Shown here: one piece after another, positions 10,301-20,297 of the stretch
Layout: each line of letters begins with the position of its first letter
How positions within the stretch are numbered: the stretch's first letter is position 1
Program-made: the position numbers and the translations under genes
The notes under the pieces: generated by a model
What the model saw: only the letters and a program-made list of their open reading frames with translations
Told to the model about the DNA's origin: nothing
Database searches by the model: none
NCBI GenBank assembly: GCA_032358255.1
Contig: JAULBX010027639.1
Span: 1-35,417 of the forward strand
DNA: 35,417 nt
Direction of reading: 5' to 3'
Origin: Heterotrichella gracilis
Lineage: Eukaryota > Sar > Xanthophyceae > Tribonematales > Xanthonemataceae

Positions 10301-12857
10301 AACGCACACCTGTTAATTTTAATTCCTGTGGCCAGGGTTAGGAGTAAATTAAAAACAATCCTGAAATCTTCACCATTGGCGCCATATTCATACTCAGTCT
10401 GTCAGATTTCAGTGAAGGATTGTGCAGACTGTGCATCATGCGTGATTGCAGCCTGTTGGCTATGGTAACCACACGAGTGCCTGGTCATGCAGCACCCACC
10501 TGAAGGAGGGGATTGCGCAGAACGTGCATGCGTGGTTGCACCCCTCAGCCACGCGCAGGTAGGCGGTGTGGCGCGGCGTCAGGCGGTGACGGTCCCACTC
10601 GGGGCGGAAGGCAACCGTGGCGCTGCCCACCTGTGGGGAGGAAAATGCCCGGCAATGATTGGACCAGGTCACACTGTGGTGGGCAACGTCATACCCTGGC
10701 CCAAAGATACTACAGTATGCAAACAGTTCACATCATGAAGATGTGCATAGAATATATGACATTGCCTGACAATTATGTATGGATAAGAAATTCGAATGAC
10801 TCATTTGATGCTCATCGCTTGGTCCAGGACCAGGACTGTATGTTCCCGTTGACGCTGTAGAAACTGCATTAATTACTGCAGCAAGCAAGTGAAGCAAGCA
10901 ACCAAACTCAGCCGGCTGCAATCGCCATTAAATTTGAAAAAAAATAAAACCGGGGTGCAACGTGCAGGTTGCTCATCAGTGATGCAGCAGTGCCAAATTA
11001 ATCAGAATTGTAAATGCCGGGCAGAGGGTCCAGTGCACAAGCCAATGCCACCCCACCCGCCCCTCCCGCCTGCATGACTAACCTGCACCCTGCTCCTCGC
11101 CGCATATGCATCTGGATCCACCTGTGCGTCAATCCCCAGGGACTGGCGCAGCGCTGAAGGCAGGCCCCCATATGACTCGAAGCCAATCACCAGGTCGACC
11201 TCCGGTAGCTGAGCTGTGGGGTGGGGAGGGGAGGGGTGTTGGTGAGAATTGGCGCATCTCTACCCAGGATATGGTGGCACCCACCCATCCACATGCAATG
11301 AATCCCTCCCGCCTGGCCCATGCATGGTGCAACATGTGCACTGTGCAGCTTGGACCACCATACATATGGTGCGCCGCCGGGTGGCATGCACACACGCGAT
11401 GCCCTATCAGTGCAGGGCCAGATGGCGATGCAAGAAATTCTTCAGCAGGTGACAGTGTGTGCAAGGCAGCCTGTAGCCACCATCCATATCACACACACCA
11501 CCACCACCACCACCACCACCACCATCACAAACAGCAGCACCACCACCACCACCCGTCTGCCAGCTCCTTGCTGTACCTCTGCTATTCAGGGTTTAAAGTT
11601 TAGGGTTTAGAGTTTAGGGCTTAGGGTTCACCTGCCAGCTCCTCGCTGTACCTCTGCTGTTTAGGGTTTAGGATCAAGGGTTCAGGGTTTAAAAGTTAGG
11701 GTTTACCTGCCAGCTCCTCGCTGTACCTCTGTGCCAGGCAGCCTGTGACCACCACCCGCTTCACAGACCCACCCTCGCCCTTCATCTGGGCAGCCTCCAT
11801 GATGGCCTGGGGGGTGGGGATTGGGAATGGGCAATGAATGGGCTGGGAATGGATGGGGACATGCAGGCGAGAACTTGGGTTGGTCTCAGCGTTGTTCTGT
11901 CCAGGGGTGTTCAAGGTGTGTGTACTGCAGGGGTCCATGGCGATTAAAAGCATGATTGTGGCCGACCGCTGGATTGCAAATTGGAGTTCCGGGGCTGGAC
12001 CCTCTTTGTCCCCTTATGCTCTTTGTGGTGTAAGGGTGCGGGTTCTACACAATCCCGGCCATACCCCATCCACGGCCTTCCACCCTCCCACCGCCACGAC
12101 TCGCCCCCCCCACACCCACCTCCAGCGATTCCTCCTTTGCATCCTCCACAAAGCCGCATGTGTTTACCACAATGGCATCTGCCTCCTCGTATTCCTCCGT
12201 GATCTCAAACCCCTGGCGGTACAGGTCGCCCAGCAGGACCTCGCCTGGGTAAGGGGAAAAGATATAGGATTTGGAATTTAACGTTTAGTGCAAAGGCAAG
12301 GGGTGAGGGCAGGGGGGTACGTTTAGGAAAGGTGTTTGCGCATGGGGCGTGGGAAGCTTGGGGTGTGTGTGTGCGGTGTGCGCTTGTGTGCCAATGCGTG
12401 GGCAGCGAGGGTTTGGTTCCCTTGCATGGACCCTGTATGCATGGGCATGTGCAGGGGCAGGTATGGCAGTGGCCAGGCAAAGTGATATGCATCCATGCAA
12501 GGGCAGGCGTGTGCGACGAGGGAGCGGGTCACGTTCTTGGTGTATATGCAAGCACTGGCATGACACGGCAGCACCTGTTGCAGCACGAGTGGCATGCCTC
12601 CCCAACGGCCCTTCAACCTAAGTTATTGTAAGTCAGCACAGCTCCCACCCACACCCAACCCCAGCGTACGCACCATCCACTGTGTTTTTTGGGCACCCCA
12701 GGGACACCATGGCCACCTTGCCCACGGAGCCAGGGGGGGCGGTGGGGGAGCCAGAGGCGGTCTTGGTGGCGGTGGTGCGGGTGGAGGGGGGTGGGCGAGG
12801 GGTGGCGCGGTGGGGCGCTGGGGCGCTGCGCACCAGTGGGGTGCGGTGGGCGCGCAT
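1307..12857 (-). CDS. rimO: RimO-type ribosomal protein uS12 methylthiotransferase, 11 exons, probably organelle-targeted
   Basis: Exons (written low..high, transcribed right to left): 12674-12857, 12120-12244, 11707-11806, 11083-11213, 10500-10630, 4031-4124, 3466-3627, 3018-3177, 2294-2415, 1786-1881, 1307-1507. Phase closes throughout and gives 501 aa. Bacterial RimO is a radical-SAM enzyme that methylthiolates an aspartate of ribosomal protein uS12. The UPF0004 domain shows three cluster cysteines: SLGCPKN (C55), NTCGF (C91) and TGCLAQRY (C126). The radical-SAM motif CNHACTFC gives C211, C215 and C218. [20 protein letters not shown] and [13 protein letters not shown] follow, and a TRAM domain occupies about 431-501. 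SLGCPKN, LTPRH and EEGTPAAE fit RimO better than MiaB or CDKAL1. I start at ATG 12857: the next 44 residues are rich in R, T, P, A and S with no acidic residue, like a plastid or mitochondrial transit peptide. The long open frame above it has no ATG in frame. Intron 5 (6,375 bp) contains a whole gene on the other strand. Untested: organelle location and an additional 5' exon. Confidence 0.88.
1893..1910. repeat. (GT)9 microsatellite
   Basis: Nine GT units lie directly upstream (minus-strand sense) of the rimO exon 10 acceptor at 1882-1883, where they read as an AC run in place of a polypyrimidine tract. Confidence 0.9.
3109..3298. repeat. 80-bp direct repeat of a rimO exon edge around a telomere-like tract
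   Basis: Positions 3109-3188 and 3219-3298 are identical except for one base (T3127/C3237). The 30-base spacer 3189-3218 contains two TTTAGGG-type units. The left copy includes the start of rimO exon 8 (3018-3177) and its acceptor; the right copy is intronic and carries a second, apparently usable acceptor. Confidence 0.92.
3585..3893. repeat. Three ~127-bp tandem copies of the rimO exon 7 5' edge
   Basis: Units start at 3585, 3712 and 3840; the third is truncated near 3893. Each contains the exon start (coding DTNQYGQDR), its acceptor and adjoining intron with CCCTAAAC and CCCTAA motifs. Only the leftmost copy continues into the rest of exon 7. The other two are intronic. Confidence 0.88.
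4125..4946. other. rimO intron segment / presumed VID27 promoter region
   Basis: No exon seen. It contains the start of rimO intron 5 on the side of exon 6 and the sequence upstream of the VID27 start. Positions about 4540-4840 are less GC-rich than surrounding DNA. No clear TATA box was found near 4947. Confidence 0.35.
4947..9857 (+). CDS. VID27: VID27/DEM-family cytoplasmic WD-like protein, 12 exons, nested in the rimO intron
   Basis: Exons: 4947-5009, 5732-5865, 6058-6274, 6525-6608, 6902-7117, 7401-7571, 7844-8009, 8310-8499, 8740-8842, 9082-9191, 9466-9639, 9803-9857 (TGA). Phase closes to 560 aa. It resembles the yeast Vid27 (vacuolar import and degradation) and plant DEM families, whose molecular role is poorly defined. 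An N-terminal segment (about 22-140: [29 protein letters not shown]) precedes an acidic linker. The C-terminal VID27 propeller-like domain (about 240-545) shows [52 protein letters not shown] and [14 protein letters not shown]. The tail is acidic ([10 protein letters not shown]). The first exon encodes MGATQST, a plausible N-myristoylation site as in plant DEM; it is joined by phase and position only, so it is the least certain exon. A TGTAA at 10299 could be the polyadenylation signal, as in Chlamydomonas. The whole gene lies antisense within rimO intron 5. Its terminal exon and 3' flank are duplicated downstream. Confidence 0.88.
9803..10150 (+). repeat. Duplicated terminal exon and 3' flank of VID27
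   Basis: The terminal exon (from 9803) and flank to about 9935 recur, diverged, at about 10062-10150. Both parts contain a tgtgtaca-like start, a g-rich gaggaagg/gaaaggg block, then cagacacagcag (9904 and 10128) followed by a gggttgac-like segment. The second copy no longer encodes the VID27 tail. Confidence 0.6.
10411..10450 (-). repeat. Diverged echo of the rimO exon 5 3' edge
   Basis: This intronic segment resembles the exon edge at 10501-10540, sharing tgaagga, a ttgcgcag/ttgtgcag block and catgcgtg(a/g)ttgca. It is older looking than the other echoes and has no telomere-like spacer that I can see. Confidence 0.45.
11493..11553. repeat. (CAC)n microsatellite tracts
   Basis: Two CAC/ACC runs (about 11497-11523 and 11538-11552) are separated by a short interruption. 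They lie in the rimO intron between exons 3 and 4. The histidine-rich open frames here are low-complexity artefacts. Confidence 0.85.
11556..11735. repeat. Three ~75-bp units of the rimO exon 3 3' edge with telomere-like spacers
   Basis: The exon end and donor at 11705-11731 recur at about 11631-11660 and 11556-11582. Spacers at 11585-11628 and 11660-11702 are runs of degenerate TTTAGGG units. The two intronic copies keep the end of the exon; the nearer one also keeps a donor-like acct (minus-strand aggt). Confidence 0.88.
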
Positions 12858-13819
12858 GCTGGCTGTTGTTGGGCTGCTGGGGGCTGTGTTCTTGTGGTGG
12901 GGTGGGTGGGCTGTGTGGGGTGTTTTCTGGGCTGGCCTAGGTCTATTAGGTACTACAGTGGCGACTGATGGTACTGTCACGAGCAACTTAAAAGCTGCCT
13001 GAGCTAGGCTATTGTATGGTGTTCCTTCAAGTGCAACCGCTAGCGGTATGCTTGTGAGGGCTCAAATATGAACTTCGTTGGGTTGGTGCGTGTGGTGGGC
13101 TTGCTATGCGTCACGACAGCAGCGTACAACAGGTGAGCAAACAAGTATATGTATTGCTCTAAGGGGTTCCCCGATGCGTGTATCCTGAGGCAAACTAAGC
13201 AAGTTTTGTGTGGAAACCACACTGTGTTGGGTGTGCAGGCAGGTGCTATTCGAAACCGAACCACTGTACAGATGCTGCTGCAGTACTTGGTGCGCTGCGG
13301 CTAACCCACTGGCAAGCGAAAGCTACTCCCTTCAACCGTTAAGATAGGGTTACAGCACACAGCTCTCGGGGTTGTGGGTGTTTAAAGCAGCAAGGTTTGG
13401 CGGGTGGTGGCGGCAGTGTGGTGAGGCCTCAGCAGGCACAGTGGCCCGGCCACGTGGCGTCGTTTCACGACAGCCACACATGTTTCCATCTAGACTGCGC
13501 TTCTACCAACCCTATGCCAACACGCAATACCCTTGAAATTGCCGTATGATTTGGAGAAGATCGTATTCTTTTGTGTTTGTGTACGTATTGGTGTGACCGG
13601 AAAGTGCGTATTACCTGTAGGGTACCGCCCCCCATGCATATACACCCACCACACACCACCCAGGGCACCGCACCCTCAACAACCAGGCGACACAACCCAT
13701 CCAGCGGTCTTCAGCTACCTCGAAGTAGTAAGAGGGATAATCTAAACGGGCATAGAGCGACACAAGCAACGGTATTGGGGCCTGGGCAGAGCTGTTTGGT
13801 GTGCATGCAACCCTACACA
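12858..13819. promoter_or_regulatory. Divergent intergenic region between rimO and the ABC1 kinase
   Basis: Just under 1 kb separates the two start codons, which face away from each other, so this must carry both promoters unless an unseen 5' exon extends further. It has a very G-rich block next to rimO (12860-12940). No TATA box or other known motif was identified. A short open segment at 13069-13131 ending in a donor-like site could be a 5' exon of the kinase, but nothing supports it beyond that. Confidence 0.4.
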
Positions 13820-16800
13820 ATGCAGCGCACGCCGCAACTAGGGCACCGCCTGGGCGGCGGCGTGAGGGTCCCAGCAACGGCTGGCGGCGGTGTGAGGGCG
13901 GCCAGGGGGGGTGTGGTGCGCGTGGTTGGGCGCGCTGCAGGGGGTAGCAGCACCACCACCCCCCCACTCCCCCTGGGGAGGTCACCCGCCCCTGACGCAG
14001 CGCAGTTTGCCAAGCGGGCAGCAGACTTCCAGGCACTCCTGCAGGTGCGGGTGCTTGAGGCGTGCATGCTACCCTTGACGCCGGCACCGCACTGCACCAC
14101 TCACTTACCCACAGCGCCCGAGGCAACCACCACAAATAGGGAGCACCACCCAGCCTATTCCCACTCTACCATGCGCCCAGCCGTAGCCATAGACAACACC
14201 AGGCATGGGGAATGCACCAACCCTGTAATACGGACTAACGGTTGACCCCTTCCCTCCCCTGTACCCCCCTACCCTCCTGTAACCTCCTGTAACCCAGCCT
14301 CGCAATCCCTCTCAGCTTCTCCTGTGGGCCTTGGCAATACCCTCACTAAGGGTCTGCGCCCCGTGGCGATCCCTGTACCCTCTACCTCCTACCCTCCTAT
14401 TACCCTCCTACTCGCCCCAGCCCTGTAATACCTCCCCTCTCCACACACCCCGCAGGAGAGCTTCCAGATTGCAGTGTCCAGTGGGCCACGTGGCGCACGC
14501 AGAGCAGCCCAGGCCGCCCAGGCGGTGGCGGCGGTGGGGGCAGACTACCTGAGGGAGGCGCGCAGCGGTGCGTGTAGGGTCTAGGGTTTAAGGGTAGAGG
14601 GGATTTGAGCGGACTGCCTGGTGGAGGCGCGCAGGGGTGAGGGGGTTGAGGTCTAGAAATTGGGGTCAAGGGTTTGGGGTGCCTGATCCAGGCGCGCAGC
14701 AGTATGGGCTCTCTGCTCTGGCAACCACATGGTAGGGGTAAGCTCGATCTGGAACAACCGTTGTACCATGCCTGTGCACAACAACCAGCGTGCCATTCCC
14801 CCATCACTACCTTCCCCAATTTTCCCACCCCTGCCCCGCAACACTCCCCTCCTGCCTGCCGCGCTCACCCCCCACCCCTCACCCACACAGGCACCCCACC
14901 ACCACCACCCGTCATCCTGCGCCGCCTGTTTGAGCGCCTGGGTGCCACCTACATCAAGCTGGGCCAGTTTGTTGCATCGTCACCCACGCTTTTCCCAGCG
15001 GATTACGTGCTGGAGTTTCAAAAGTGCCTAGACAGGTGGGTGCAGGGTGTACAGTTCACAGGTGGTGTGCATACTTGATGCGCTGCACGCCTGCAGTTTT
15101 TCAGGACATGGCGTGATATGTATGCCCATTTGACACCGCAATTCACATGCATCCCATGCATTTTTTCCACCCATCTGCTTTCATCCAACGCCCATTCCAA
15201 CTCAACACATCCTTTCACCTAACTCACATTCCTGGGAGTCAATACTTCATATCGTATTATTAAATGTGCCTTGCCTTTGTGCTGCACTGTGAATTTACTT
15301 CCACCCTGCCCTACTGTCCTGCCCTGAAGTTCATACTCAAGCCTTTCATTTTCCTGTGTTAATAACTCAATTTCCCCCTTTCTCCCCCCTTGCAGCACCG
15401 AGCCTGTCCCCTGGGAGACCATCCGCCGCACCCTCCAGTCCGAGATGACCGCCCCCCTCGACTCCATTTTCTCCTACATTGATCCCACCCCCCTGGCTAG
15501 CGCATCCATCGCCCAGGTGCACGCGGCTGTGCTCAGGGGGAGTAACAAGGAGGTGGTGGTCAAGGTGTTGAAGCCAGGTGAGGGCTGGGATAAGGGGGCG
15601 GGAGAGGTGGCTCCGTTGGGTGGGGAGGGGTGTCAGGTGGGAGGACGAAGGGGTGACCATTGGAGCCTGTAAGGCATGCTAAGTCACCATGACCGCTGCC
15701 AAAAGATGTCCGGAACCATCCCCTCACTCCCTCGTGTAAGCAATATTCCTCCTCACCCCAAGGCATGCTCACCTGGCTCAATGCTGGGATGCAGTTTCTA
15801 CTTGCTTGTACTTACCCCCTCGTGTTATATATACGGCCATGGAGGTGGCCGTGGAGGTGTGACGGCCACCTCCATCACCACCATCAACCCCCACCCCAGG
15901 CGTTGAGGATGTGCTCATTTCCGACCTCAACTTCCTCCTCCTCTCCGCGAAATTCCTGGAATTCCTGGCCCCCGACCTGGCCCGCACATCCCTGGCTGCG
16001 GTGGTGGGCGACATCCGGGGATCCATGCTGGAGGAGGTGGATTTTGAGGAAGAGGCGCGGCACCTAGCGCAGTTTGATGCGTATCTGGATGTGAGTGGGG
16101 CGCGCGCGGTGGCCACCTGCCCATATGTATACAGGCAGCTCAGCACAAAAAGGTGCGAGTTAGTGGTGGCTGTGGAGGTGCCCTACACGTGCAATATCCT
16201 AATATCCTAAGCATTCTAAACAGAAATTGTACTGGATTTTCCGGCTGTATTTTCCATGTTTTTTGTAAATGACAGCGTATAAAATGTTTGACGCGTATTT
16301 GGATGTAAGTGGGGCGCGCGCGGTGGCCACCTGCCCCTATGTCTACGGGCAGTTCAGCACAAAAAGGTGGATTTGGTGGGTATGGTGTTGTGTGTGGTGT
16401 GTGGTGTGGTGAGGTGGGGGGATGGATTGGCCCCTGTTGTATCTCAAGTACCCGAAAGTAGTTTAGAATTCCTTTTGAGGAAATTCAAAGCCAATAAGTG
16501 TACTGTTGGTATCCTGCAGCAATCACAAGAGTCAGGGGACCAGATGTGATCAATCGGCCCTCATTATACTGAGCCCATGAAACCCAGAACCCTGGCCCTG
16601 TCAAATGTTGAACCTTAAGCTAAATTCCCCTGTCCTTCCTAGGGTTCTGGTACTCGAGCGCCTGCGCGGTGCGGCCCTCACAGACCTTGCAGCAATCACG
16701 CGGGTCACGTCAGCAGACCCCGAGGCGGTGTTGATAGCTGCGCTCAACACATGGTTCGGGTCGCTCATCGGCTGCGAGACATTTCACGCGGACGTGCACG

Positions 16801-18821
16801 CAGGTGCGGAGGGTGGGGAGGGGGAGGGAGACGGGCTAGCGCAGCATTGGGGGAGATAGTGCAGCAGTTGTTATGTTGGTGATGGCACAATGTTGCCATT
16901 CGTTGTGTGTACTGCGGCGCATGGAGGGTCCATGCTTGCGGTCGTCCATGCATCCCACATCTTCAACGCTGGATGTCTGCATGGTCTTAAACCCCTGCAC
17001 CTTGAATCCCTCACCTTGAAAGTTCAACACCCTGTCACCATGACAATGCGCCTTTTTTGGCCCAGGCAACCCTAAAACCATTCAAACTCCAAATGTTCGA
17101 CCTAAACCCTACCACTTTTTCCTCCCAGGCAACCTGCTGGTGCTGCCCGATGGGCGGGTGGGCTTCATCGACTTTGGCATTGTTGGCCGCATCTCACCGT
17201 CCACGTGGCGGGGCCTGGAGGCGCTCCTTGCCGCCACGTCAGCGGGTGACTATGACACCATGGCACGCGCGCTGCTGACAATAGGCGCCACGGATGAGGA
17301 CGTGGATGTGCAGGTAGGTCTGTGGTATGTGCTGATCAAGCATGTGCACCGGCAACCCAACCCTAAACTTTAAATGCTTCTGTCCATGCCATTTGCGACC
17401 TTAGCTCCTCCCTTAGGGCTAGCTCTAAACCCTTATAGCTAATTCCAAACCGGAAACCACGCCCTGTGCAGGCATTTTCCCGTGATCTGGAGCTCCTGTT
17501 TGTGGGCCTGGATTCTATCGACACCCAGATGGTGGTGGCAGCAGGGGAGGGGGGTATGGGGGCGGCCGGACTGTCTGCATCGCTGCTGGTGGATGACGCG
17601 CAGGTGGGTGGGGGGTGATGGGTGGGTGGGTGGGGACCGGGGGTTGTTGGCGTTGCTGCTTGTTGTTGATGTGCAGGTGGTTGGTTGGTCGGCATGGGCA
17701 CAGGTAGTTTAGACTTAGGCATCCTCCCAGCAGCCAATGGAGTGCACATGCACTGTCTAGGGGTGAGCGTTGGCACAGGCCAGGGGTATATATATTGGCA
17801 TGCCTGGTGGTTGCAGCACTGATGACCTATGCCGATGTAGACCCTGCCTCTCTCCCCGCAGCACCTTTGCTTCAGCCTTGCCTTTGCATTTTTGATCCCC
17901 CTGCCCCAGGTGAACCGCCTGCTGCTTGACCTGGTGCGTGTGGGTGAGACGCATGGGGTGCGCTTCCCTCGTGAGTTTGGCCTGCTGGTCAAGCAAATGC
18001 TGTACTTTGACAGGTGAGCGGGCACCCTGCACCAGTTAGGGTTCCAAGGTTAGGGTTTACGGTTTGGGTTTAGGGTTTGGCCTGCTGGCCATGACGATAA
18101 CTACCAGTGGGAAAATAGGTCACAAACGGTCAAAAGTGGCCTTGAACGGCGGACCTGGAAAAAAGGCACATCGGACGACAAAACCACGACCGTTAAGCAC
18201 CAAACACGTTTCGGAATACTTATTGGGCACTAAAGGTTCTTTTTTACAACGTTTGTGAAGAATACAGCCGTCGCGTACGGTTTCGCTGTTACGCATGACA
18301 TATGCATGCACCTCGCGAACGCTGAACCGGTCGTCGACAAGGCAGGAAACCCGGGGAAAAGCAGTCTGGGGAACGAACGAGTTATTTCGCAAAGTTTAAA
18401 CGTTTGCCAACCGTCCCTGGGTCCAGTTCCACAGCGAAACGGTGATAGGGAGTAGAATGGACCAACAAACTGCCTGGCGGCCGGCGGCTTTCAAATTACA
18501 GCGAAGGCGGGATATTCGGCGGGACCCTCCCTAGTTCCTGTCTTGCAAGCAAATGTTGTACTGGGTGAGGGGACATTCTGCACCATACGCATACGGCTTT
18601 GAACCTATCCTACAGGGTTCTAGTACCCATGGGGCATTGCGTCAACTGGCCAAAGCTCTGCAGGCAAACTGTGGCCCCTGTATCTCCTCCCCTCTTTCAT
18701 AACATGCCACCTCCCTTTTCCCCTTTGCAGGTACATCCGCATCCTTGCCCCTGAGCTGCAGGTGCTGCAGGATGATCGACTCAACCTCAAGGGGGGCGGT
18801 GGGGGCGTGGCGTACGCGTGA
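13820..18821 (+). CDS. ABC1/ADCK/UbiB-family atypical protein kinase, 10 exons, probably plastid or mitochondrial
   Basis: Exons: 13820-14044, 14456-14567, 14891-15035, 15396-15577, 15900-16152, 16643-16803, 17129-17313, 17472-17603, 17910-18013, 18731-18821 (TGA). Phase closes to 529 aa. ABC1 kinases act in quinone and prenyl-lipid metabolism or in organelle stress signalling, and most plant members are plastid or mitochondrial. Diagnostic elements are intact: the KxGQ motif KLGQ (135-138), the alanine-rich loop replacing the P-loop (PLASAS, 193-198), the VVVK lysine (K217), [11 protein letters not shown], the catalytic HADVHAGN (354-361, D356 and N361) and DFG (374-376). The family is certain; the subfamily is not. 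Residues 1-60 are rich in R, G, V and A with almost no acidic residue, like a transit peptide. ATG 13805 in the same frame would add five residues, and further 5' exons cannot be excluded. The last exon ends in a glycine run followed by VAYA and stop; that segment is tandemly repeated in the 3' flank. Edge copies lie after exons 2, 5, 8 and 9. Confidence 0.88.
14530..14710. repeat. Echoes of the ABC1-kinase exon 2 3' edge
   Basis: The exon end at 14540-14567 (ggcgcgcagc) is echoed at about 14605-14640 and 14676-14702, with TTTAGGG-like runs at 14575-14595 and degenerate ones at 14640-14675. The first echo keeps a GTGAG donor. Confidence 0.7.
16286..16367 (+). repeat. Intronic copy of the ABC1-kinase exon 5 3' edge
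   Basis: About 80 bases duplicate 16070-16153, including the exon end and donor. They still encode [22 protein letters not shown] residues in frame. Changes are few and many are third-position, suggesting a recent origin or past coding constraint. Confidence 0.85.
17634..17687 (+). repeat. Diverged echo of the ABC1-kinase exon 8 3' edge
   Basis: The segment resembles 17563-17606: ttgctgcttgttgttgatgtgcaggtgg against tcgctgctggtggatgacgc then caggtggg, including the donor. Confidence 0.55.
18090..18547. mobile_element. About 455-bp insertion interrupting an exon echo in the last ABC1-kinase intron
   Basis: An echo of the exon 9 end (gtttggcctgctggtca then agcaaatgctgtact at 17975-18006) is split. 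Its left part is at 18076-18091 and its right part at 18546-18562. The intervening ~455 bases are less GC-rich and unlike the surrounding intron. A CA dinucleotide at both junctions could be a 2-bp target duplication. I see no clear terminal inverted repeat and no coding potential. A non-autonomous transposon is likely but unproven. Confidence 0.45.
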
Positions 18822-18880
18822 GGGAGAGGCATGGCGTACGCATGAGGGAGAGTCATGGCGTATTCGTCAGGGGGATTATA
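18803..18880 (+). repeat. Three-copy ~25-bp tandem repeat over the ABC1-kinase stop codon
   Basis: A unit containing tggcgtacgc(g/a)tgagggagag spans the last codons and stop, and repeats twice with small changes to about 18875. The stop falls in the first copy, so the others are 3' UTR. Confidence 0.8.
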
Positions 18881-20297
18881 ATAGTCCCCATGTACTCGTG
18901 AGGAGGGGCCTTTATTTGACCTGAAGAGAGGGGTTTGGGGTGGGAGGGGTGGGCTTGGGGGGAGTGATGAGGATGGGAGGGGAAAAGGCTTGGTGCAGTG
19001 AGGAGGGAGGCGGGAGGGGAGATGAGTGTAGACTGCCTGCTAGTAGCATGCACTGGGTGTGCAGCTGGGGGTGCCCTTTAGCTCAACCTTGAAGGGTGGC
19101 GTCCGGGGGATTGGTCCCTGGGTTTGTTCCCGGATATTGGCTGCCATAGGATTGGGTTGGGAATTGTTCAGAGCACTTTTTTTTGTATTGGTTATCCCCG
19201 GGATTTTGTGCCATTGACGGGGATAGGGCGCCAACATATTCGAATTTCGAATGGTCAGACGCTTATATTACGTCCGACACAAAGTTGGGTGCAACCACCT
19301 CTTCTGCCAAAGCTTGCTCCTTGCCTTGCTCCCAAGTCGCTCACACTACTCCGAAACACTGCCATCGCCGCCTCCAACACACCGTACAGCCTAACTCGTC
19401 AACTTTCGTCACCGGCACTGAACCATCAAGACTTGGATCACAAGCTATTCAAAATATCGCCAGCGTCTTTGAGCATCTTCTCTCAGTTGCAACAAAATAA
19501 GGCTGCAGTGTACCGCGAGGTAGGTTCGTGACAGCTGACACCAGCTACGAATCGATGCCGATGTAGTTCTCGGCCCACACCCGAACAGCCACAACGGTTG
19601 CATCTACCCCGTTCCCCTTCGGGAGCACACCCTCGTTTGAAAGTATTTGCAAGGTGCTTCATCTGGCGCAAGATAAGACGTGGCGTAGGACCTGTGACAT
19701 AGACAGCGTGCGTTAGACCAGCGTTTTGAATACCAGCGGGTCGTGGGTGGTGCATGCTGTGCTGTGTACGACAGATAGCTACTCCTGGCGAGAGGTTGCC
19801 TTGCTTGCACTACTAGCGAAGAAAGGAAACGGCGATGTATCGTTGTTGGGTGCTTGTTCTTCGAGAACGTGCACATCTCGGACGGGCCCGTATTGGAAGT
19901 CATGTTTGAACCTCGGGTGGCATCCCCACCAAACCGCTCAAAACGCCCACACGGCTTGCTTCACTTGGCACCCACTTTCGGCGTACAGCTTTTGAACACC
20001 TACGTCCGTGCGAATTCCTGGTCCTTCCTCCTTTGTAGCGATCCCTACAGGCACCTCCGCATCGTCCATTTCCCAGTGCCCGCGTTTCATCAGACCCCTG
20101 TATGTCCTAGAGCTGCTTCACCAGTAGTAAACTAATTACCAACCTTGCACGGTGAAACAATCACCAATATTGGGCTTGCGATACTCCTGCTGTACCAATC
20201 ACCTTCACCACCCAGTCACACCTGCACCACCACCTGTGTACCCACCACCAGCACCCGCCCCCCACCCCTCCCCCCGGCACAGGTGAAACCACACACG
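18822..20297. promoter_or_regulatory. Intergenic region between the ABC1 kinase and RPA1
   Basis: About 1.5 kb with 3' UTR of the kinase on the left and the presumed RPA1 promoter and 5' UTR on the right. Positions 19130-20140 are less GC-rich and contain open frames up to 135 codons on both strands. None shows a recognisable domain or algal splice structure, so I leave them unannotated. Confidence 0.35.

Noticed and set aside
11106-11610. Histidine-rich 165-codon open frame
   Set aside because: It is a translation of the CAC microsatellite plus the antisense of a rimO exon.
12594-12968. Glycine-rich plus-strand open frames
   Set aside because: They are the antisense shadow of rimO exon 1 and its leader.
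12858-12986. A 43-residue longer start for rimO
   Set aside because: The codon at 12984-12986 is TTG on the minus strand. The first in-frame ATG is at 12857.
18120-18392. 90-codon minus-strand frame in the inserted segment
   Set aside because: No recognisable motif and no splice or start support. Treated as chance.
19226-19234. E2F-like site upstream of RPA1 (TTGGCGCCC on the minus strand)
   Set aside because: It is a partial match, over 1 kb from the start codon, with no second site. Expected chance occurrence in GC-rich DNA is high.
19124-20135. Open frames of 90-135 codons upstream of RPA1
   Set aside because: No family resemblance, overlapping on both strands, and no phase-consistent splicing to RPA1.
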